DNA from: an uncultured Dehalococcoidia bacterium | Lineage (GTDB): Bacteria > Chloroflexota > Dehalococcoidia > Tepidiformales > Tepidiformaceae | Assembly: GCA_937954195.1 (NCBI GenBank) | Contig: CALFYR010000072.1 | Location: 1 to 9,229 of the forward strand | Length of the DNA stretch: 9,229 nucleotides | Direction: 5' to 3' | Shown here: positions 9,001 through 9,229 of the stretch, in pieces | Layout: each line of letters starts with the position of its first letter | How positions within the stretch are numbered: position 1 is the first letter of the stretch | Program-made: the position numbers and the translations under genes | Notes under the pieces: generated by a model | The model's input: only the letters and a program-made list of their open reading frames with translations | The model's database searches: none | What the model was told of the DNA's origin: nothing

Positions 9001-9208
9001 AGTGGCCCGATTTCTCGCCGGCCCCGTTATTGGTGGGAGTTCCCCAGGGTACAAAACCGAGCCCGTTCGCGTAGTGATGGTTTTCCAAGAGCTGCTCCAG
9101 CGTGCCTTGTCCCCCCGCCGGTCTGTCCGAACGGATTCCGACCACCACGACGCGCGAGAACCCTTGGCTCAGGTCGACCTCGTCCAAACCCGTCACGCGT
9201 ATCCCCAT
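3041..9208 (-). CDS. Giant multidomain protein of unknown function with tandem helix-hairpin-helix insert
   Basis: The product is 2,055 residues from ATG 9208, in one unbroken frame. I recognise family phrases but know no characterised member. In order: a beta strand and VVVVGIR start; GFVPWGTPTNN (about 51-61); GSQPYGVLP (about 183-191); a long helical region; a Gly/Asn-rich linker (about 650-670); a beta-rich module (about 714-838) ending in SGILVDWLRVVPG; GFIHASS and GQPLGALLGYQFERGLHE (about 840-911); VVDGLAL; a YHAVQGNYQRASAAIDAIS block; HRVLVLF; two ComEA-like HhH units (about 1108-1232); LAELGLDAVDLLYL; a Pro/acidic hinge (about 1379-1459); a helical region; the HYDGPN..APQ..LLAVP block (about 1737-1754) with ETMDLAKARLVDPDAM; and a beta-rich C-terminus. 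No signal peptide, membrane helix or protease/nucleotide-binding motif is obvious. A large assembly or scaffold role is inference. The frame stays open to base 9229 and GTG 9220 is an alternative start. ATG 9208 is preferred because AGGCGGTGA lies 8 bases upstream, but a longer protein entering from the right cannot be excluded. Confidence 0.93.
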   Translation of the reverse strand: MGIRVTGLDEVDLSQGFSRVVVVGIRSDRPAGGQGTLEQLLENHHYANGLGFVPWGTPTNNGAGEKSGHSATTEDRETSYDVEVVGPQPWVKPADIPRTNAHRLGHALGFGKIPSALRHLAHAGADDDSYAQEMQTALWPCTGDYLLRNLLAGVLSDGTLARLGQHFANFVRAAGPLPSIRVGSQPYGVLPAMSLKNWKASELDNRGAPWVSAQPPTEIELTTALETYLESLSDDSYIREGVAFDEGLHRTLSGLLTRWLEVADDPQRVPRIGTTDDPDKELLQILAMEPLSTSYRVRPFVDESFVGWLLIALRDYVFGADTPYALLGGSPLAWVQRWNEAWVGLRAEQAEHWREWVGLGPGGAGTAAFREAFRNSELLKLTGWWNARPLADFNMDPVRHEAQPLEANGNGSDATGGPDKDEIPETYLLDELYRDPNSESDDARTLLREMLRCSLRRAPSFPLLPLPGGASWLFKRNAATAIDKTMVRDAIRRLAHASVVNFLNAVTSEEQIAARLVDRTKHAGSAALRTGIARELGTRILMMREALPHRRYETFQQVEAVLAGEKESLGEIVQAFRNHEAVRSVDRLARGSWDLCSHRLDAWVTSLATKRLQAMRRDQSWGIHLGAYGYVENLRPDRGRVIEDFESAGNYQTNSNGGGNRLFDPPKDERQSVGTVNKAKNYRYGTQSVGLDKKAIGTPYGDILASGRAHDLRDAAALSIDVYLPEDFKLASATHSIPALFIDRPGAGGDADQGLLAIEIHLGDSGLSNSRVFLFPADGLTASAWNTLTFSLSNPHRQNGEGVFLGRVDTILVRFVFASKPAIASGILVDWLRVVPGSAGFIHASSSPKAAAAALLHNAYLTHADDPTKNPFRINLNSSRVRHTQRLLEGIRQGQPLGALLGYQFERGLHERGLDAHIDEFRKAYPLVATKQSETPPEGVAEAEDAAESVEARAARNVVDGLALVREWEENPAVSEGNAIVRQKIAAIRNNRTPSGVCQEVERLRDTLDGMSDALMYEGAYHAVQGNYQRASAAIDAISGQFHPPELESLKTRMASKTLAHRVLVLFPGDPPPGAGRRASVEPRVAAWAADLFGDLADIGCTYRFRLPRININEATQAELASVPGMGAVAAEAIVNYRSSRRRFRSVDQLETEGMLDAAELATVRRWIMVGTEPEAERSYERIDVNTASPAELGLLGLDVNLVLARRPYASLETLADTGVVTDIEAIRPFALAGATVSLAELGLDAVDLLYLSASPVQGEETEIERRIQYVARNKHVLAPEVRVAVDPSRTNSYAYGLEEALELGRAAFDMLAAGHFLRPELLGLASQAASDFKVDGAEPAPVRTTFLREDVVRFDVRIRKALHELCTLLRRLGAQPIWPHPDPSRAGPTPSTDGSGREGAVPHTPDTEQPSRATPHTEDVPDESAPHFAQLAVEPDTDGRPFAFGELFLPPAAPEPTDEDAGKSVAQLFEERRYEAVRAAAFAESNSIGLIKQYVHLSVAVEANLGEPLDVVELLRTAAAYGIPSALLRSRNDTETLRRWMDTLVELLKRVRLCQGLREQALGLEAPASTERRITLLIKAARALFGQSFLILPDFEASDPAELSAAFRPEVLGNADEQRVRLWLQQLDLVNEPLRQLDQTLEMAEAWRDPGAGAAPMRLHVGQLPTSSGRWLALDDEERGESPHKNIAEARNVLSLVAVTNTDNGTNFGATLSGVVLYDRTEYLPSNKVDTSIAIHYDGPNSQAPQSLLLAVPADRKKAAWTTDDLASVVVETMDLAKARLVDPDAMGRREDDTPDAPGVGMVLPSLILPCDPKHPGSANGEFPDSIEGWLDSLVRCQVVAQLKDAEASPYSVNAKEDWEIDGVHLQNSLGVSVTDSAAKTKLDFTGLAYARLWGSQPAGAESYVLLGRHDLVVEVPNAAASVEVCVCAHSSEELQIQVQLDGDAEFLSVEDLSSQIRSGWSPVTAWIPMDWTEVPDDTHSSGGTSVSLPLVAVPNFEVNLNMACLRISGVGDGLIRKLRVQLTSPASSGVASSAQIENLKKEFIGVERVCVIS
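3131..3523 (-). other. C-terminal beta-rich module of the giant protein, low GC
   Basis: Strand-like segments (SYVLLGRHDLVVEVP, ASVEVCVCAH, ELQIQVQL, LPLVAVPNFEVNLNMACLRISG, IRKLRVQL) suggest a beta sandwich near the C-terminus. The DNA here is about 52-55% GC in the 60-base lines counted, well under most of the gene. A binding or attachment domain is a guess. Confidence 0.4.
4832..5074 (-). other. Proline- and acid-rich hinge in the giant protein
   Basis: About 80 residues, starting near PIWPHPDPSRAGPTPSTDG, are rich in Pro, Asp, Glu, Thr and Ser and contain almost no predicted secondary structure by eye. They separate the central part (HhH and the following LGLDAVDLLYL helical block) from the C-terminal helical and HYDGPN blocks. 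This looks like a flexible linker between two folded halves. Confidence 0.6.
5513..5887 (-). other. Tandem helix-hairpin-helix (ComEA-like) region within the giant protein
   Basis: The first unit begins with RININEATQAELASVPGMG and continues with AAEAIVNYR and RRFRSVDQL, which closely follows the ComEA/GspK-type pattern (IN.NTA...EL..LPGIG...A..I..YR...G.F.S..DL). It is immediately followed by a diverged second unit starting ERIDVNTASPAELGLLGLD, in which the PGIG hairpin has become LGLD, and continuing with ARRPYASLETLADTG. Such units bind DNA backbone in ComEA and serve protein-protein packing in GspK. Which applies here is unknown. GC is very high across the adjacent stretch (50 of 60 bases in the line at 5941). 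Confidence 0.8.
6695..7069 (-). other. Beta-rich module, possibly a jelly-roll, in the giant protein
   Basis: About 125 residues show alternating hydrophobic strands: LSIDVYLPEDF, IPALFID, LLAIEIHL, SRVFLFP, NTLTFSL, TILVRFVFAS and SGILVDWLRVVPG. The pattern resembles a carbohydrate-binding or galactose-binding-like beta sandwich, with the final strand carrying a conserved-looking DWLRV. No ligand residues can be named. It is preceded by a Gly/Asn-rich linker, which supports an independent domain. Confidence 0.45.
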
Positions 9209-9216
9209 CCCGTCTT

Positions 9217-9225
9217 TCACCGCCT
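9217..9225 (-). promoter_or_regulatory. Ribosome binding site favouring ATG 9208 of the giant gene
   Basis: The minus strand reads AGGCGGTGA, one mismatch from the ideal AGGAGGTGA, followed by 8 bases and ATG 9208. The competing GTG start at 9220 lies inside this element. The window ends 4 bases further, so any promoter is outside. Confidence 0.55.
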
Positions 9226-9229
9226 GATC

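Noticed and set aside
3041..9208. Idea that the giant protein is a non-ribosomal peptide synthetase, polyketide synthase, Rhs or adhesin
   Set aside because: No carrier-protein, condensation, ketosynthase, YD-repeat, signal-peptide or repeat-adhesin motif is visible.

Overview
The window holds three large minus-strand genes that run head to tail from right to left and fill almost all 9.2 kb. In transcription order they are: (1) a giant protein of about 2,055 residues (3041-9208, possibly longer at the right edge); (2) a 678-residue protein (962-2998); (3) a phospholipase D-like protein (958 down to base 1) cut by the left edge. Gaps are 42 bp and 3 bp, each start has a Shine-Dalgarno-like sequence, and no promoter or terminator is visible between them, so they look like one operon. 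No tRNA, rRNA, CRISPR array, insertion sequence or attachment site was seen.

The first two genes belong to families I recognise only as conserved but uncharacterised proteins. The giant protein has the phrases GFVPWGTPTNN, GSQPYGVLP, GQPLGALLGYQFERGLHE and a HYDGPN..APQ..LLAVP block. The second has DPAWMLARQLQFGEF..ED, YGDDWFSVPL and GRGEGSSGLRFD. From memory, relatives of these two occur together in diverse bacteria, and no function has been assigned as far as I know. Neither has a signal peptide or membrane segment, so both probably act in the cytoplasm or in a large assembly. The giant protein also carries a tandem ComEA-like helix-hairpin-helix (HhH) region, a Pro/acid-rich hinge and two beta-rich stretches.

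The third gene, which lacks an obvious ATG or GTG start and begins at TTG 958, matches the N-terminal half of a phospholipase D: a VDADEYF-type beginning, an HHQK first catalytic motif, GGIDFSSG and a WHD...ERW block. A phospholipid-cleaving enzyme beside two big unexplained proteins suggests an effector or enzyme carried with a large protein scaffold. Contractile-injection-like or other interbacterial machinery is possible, but nothing in the window proves it (no sheath, tube, baseplate or ATPase gene is present).

The DNA is GC-rich in most of genes 1 and 2 (many 60-base lines at 60-80% GC by hand count) but close to 50-55% in the phospholipase gene and in the last ~200 codons of gene 1. This suggests a high-GC bacterium with a mosaic, partly acquired locus. 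The phylum cannot be fixed from this sequence.
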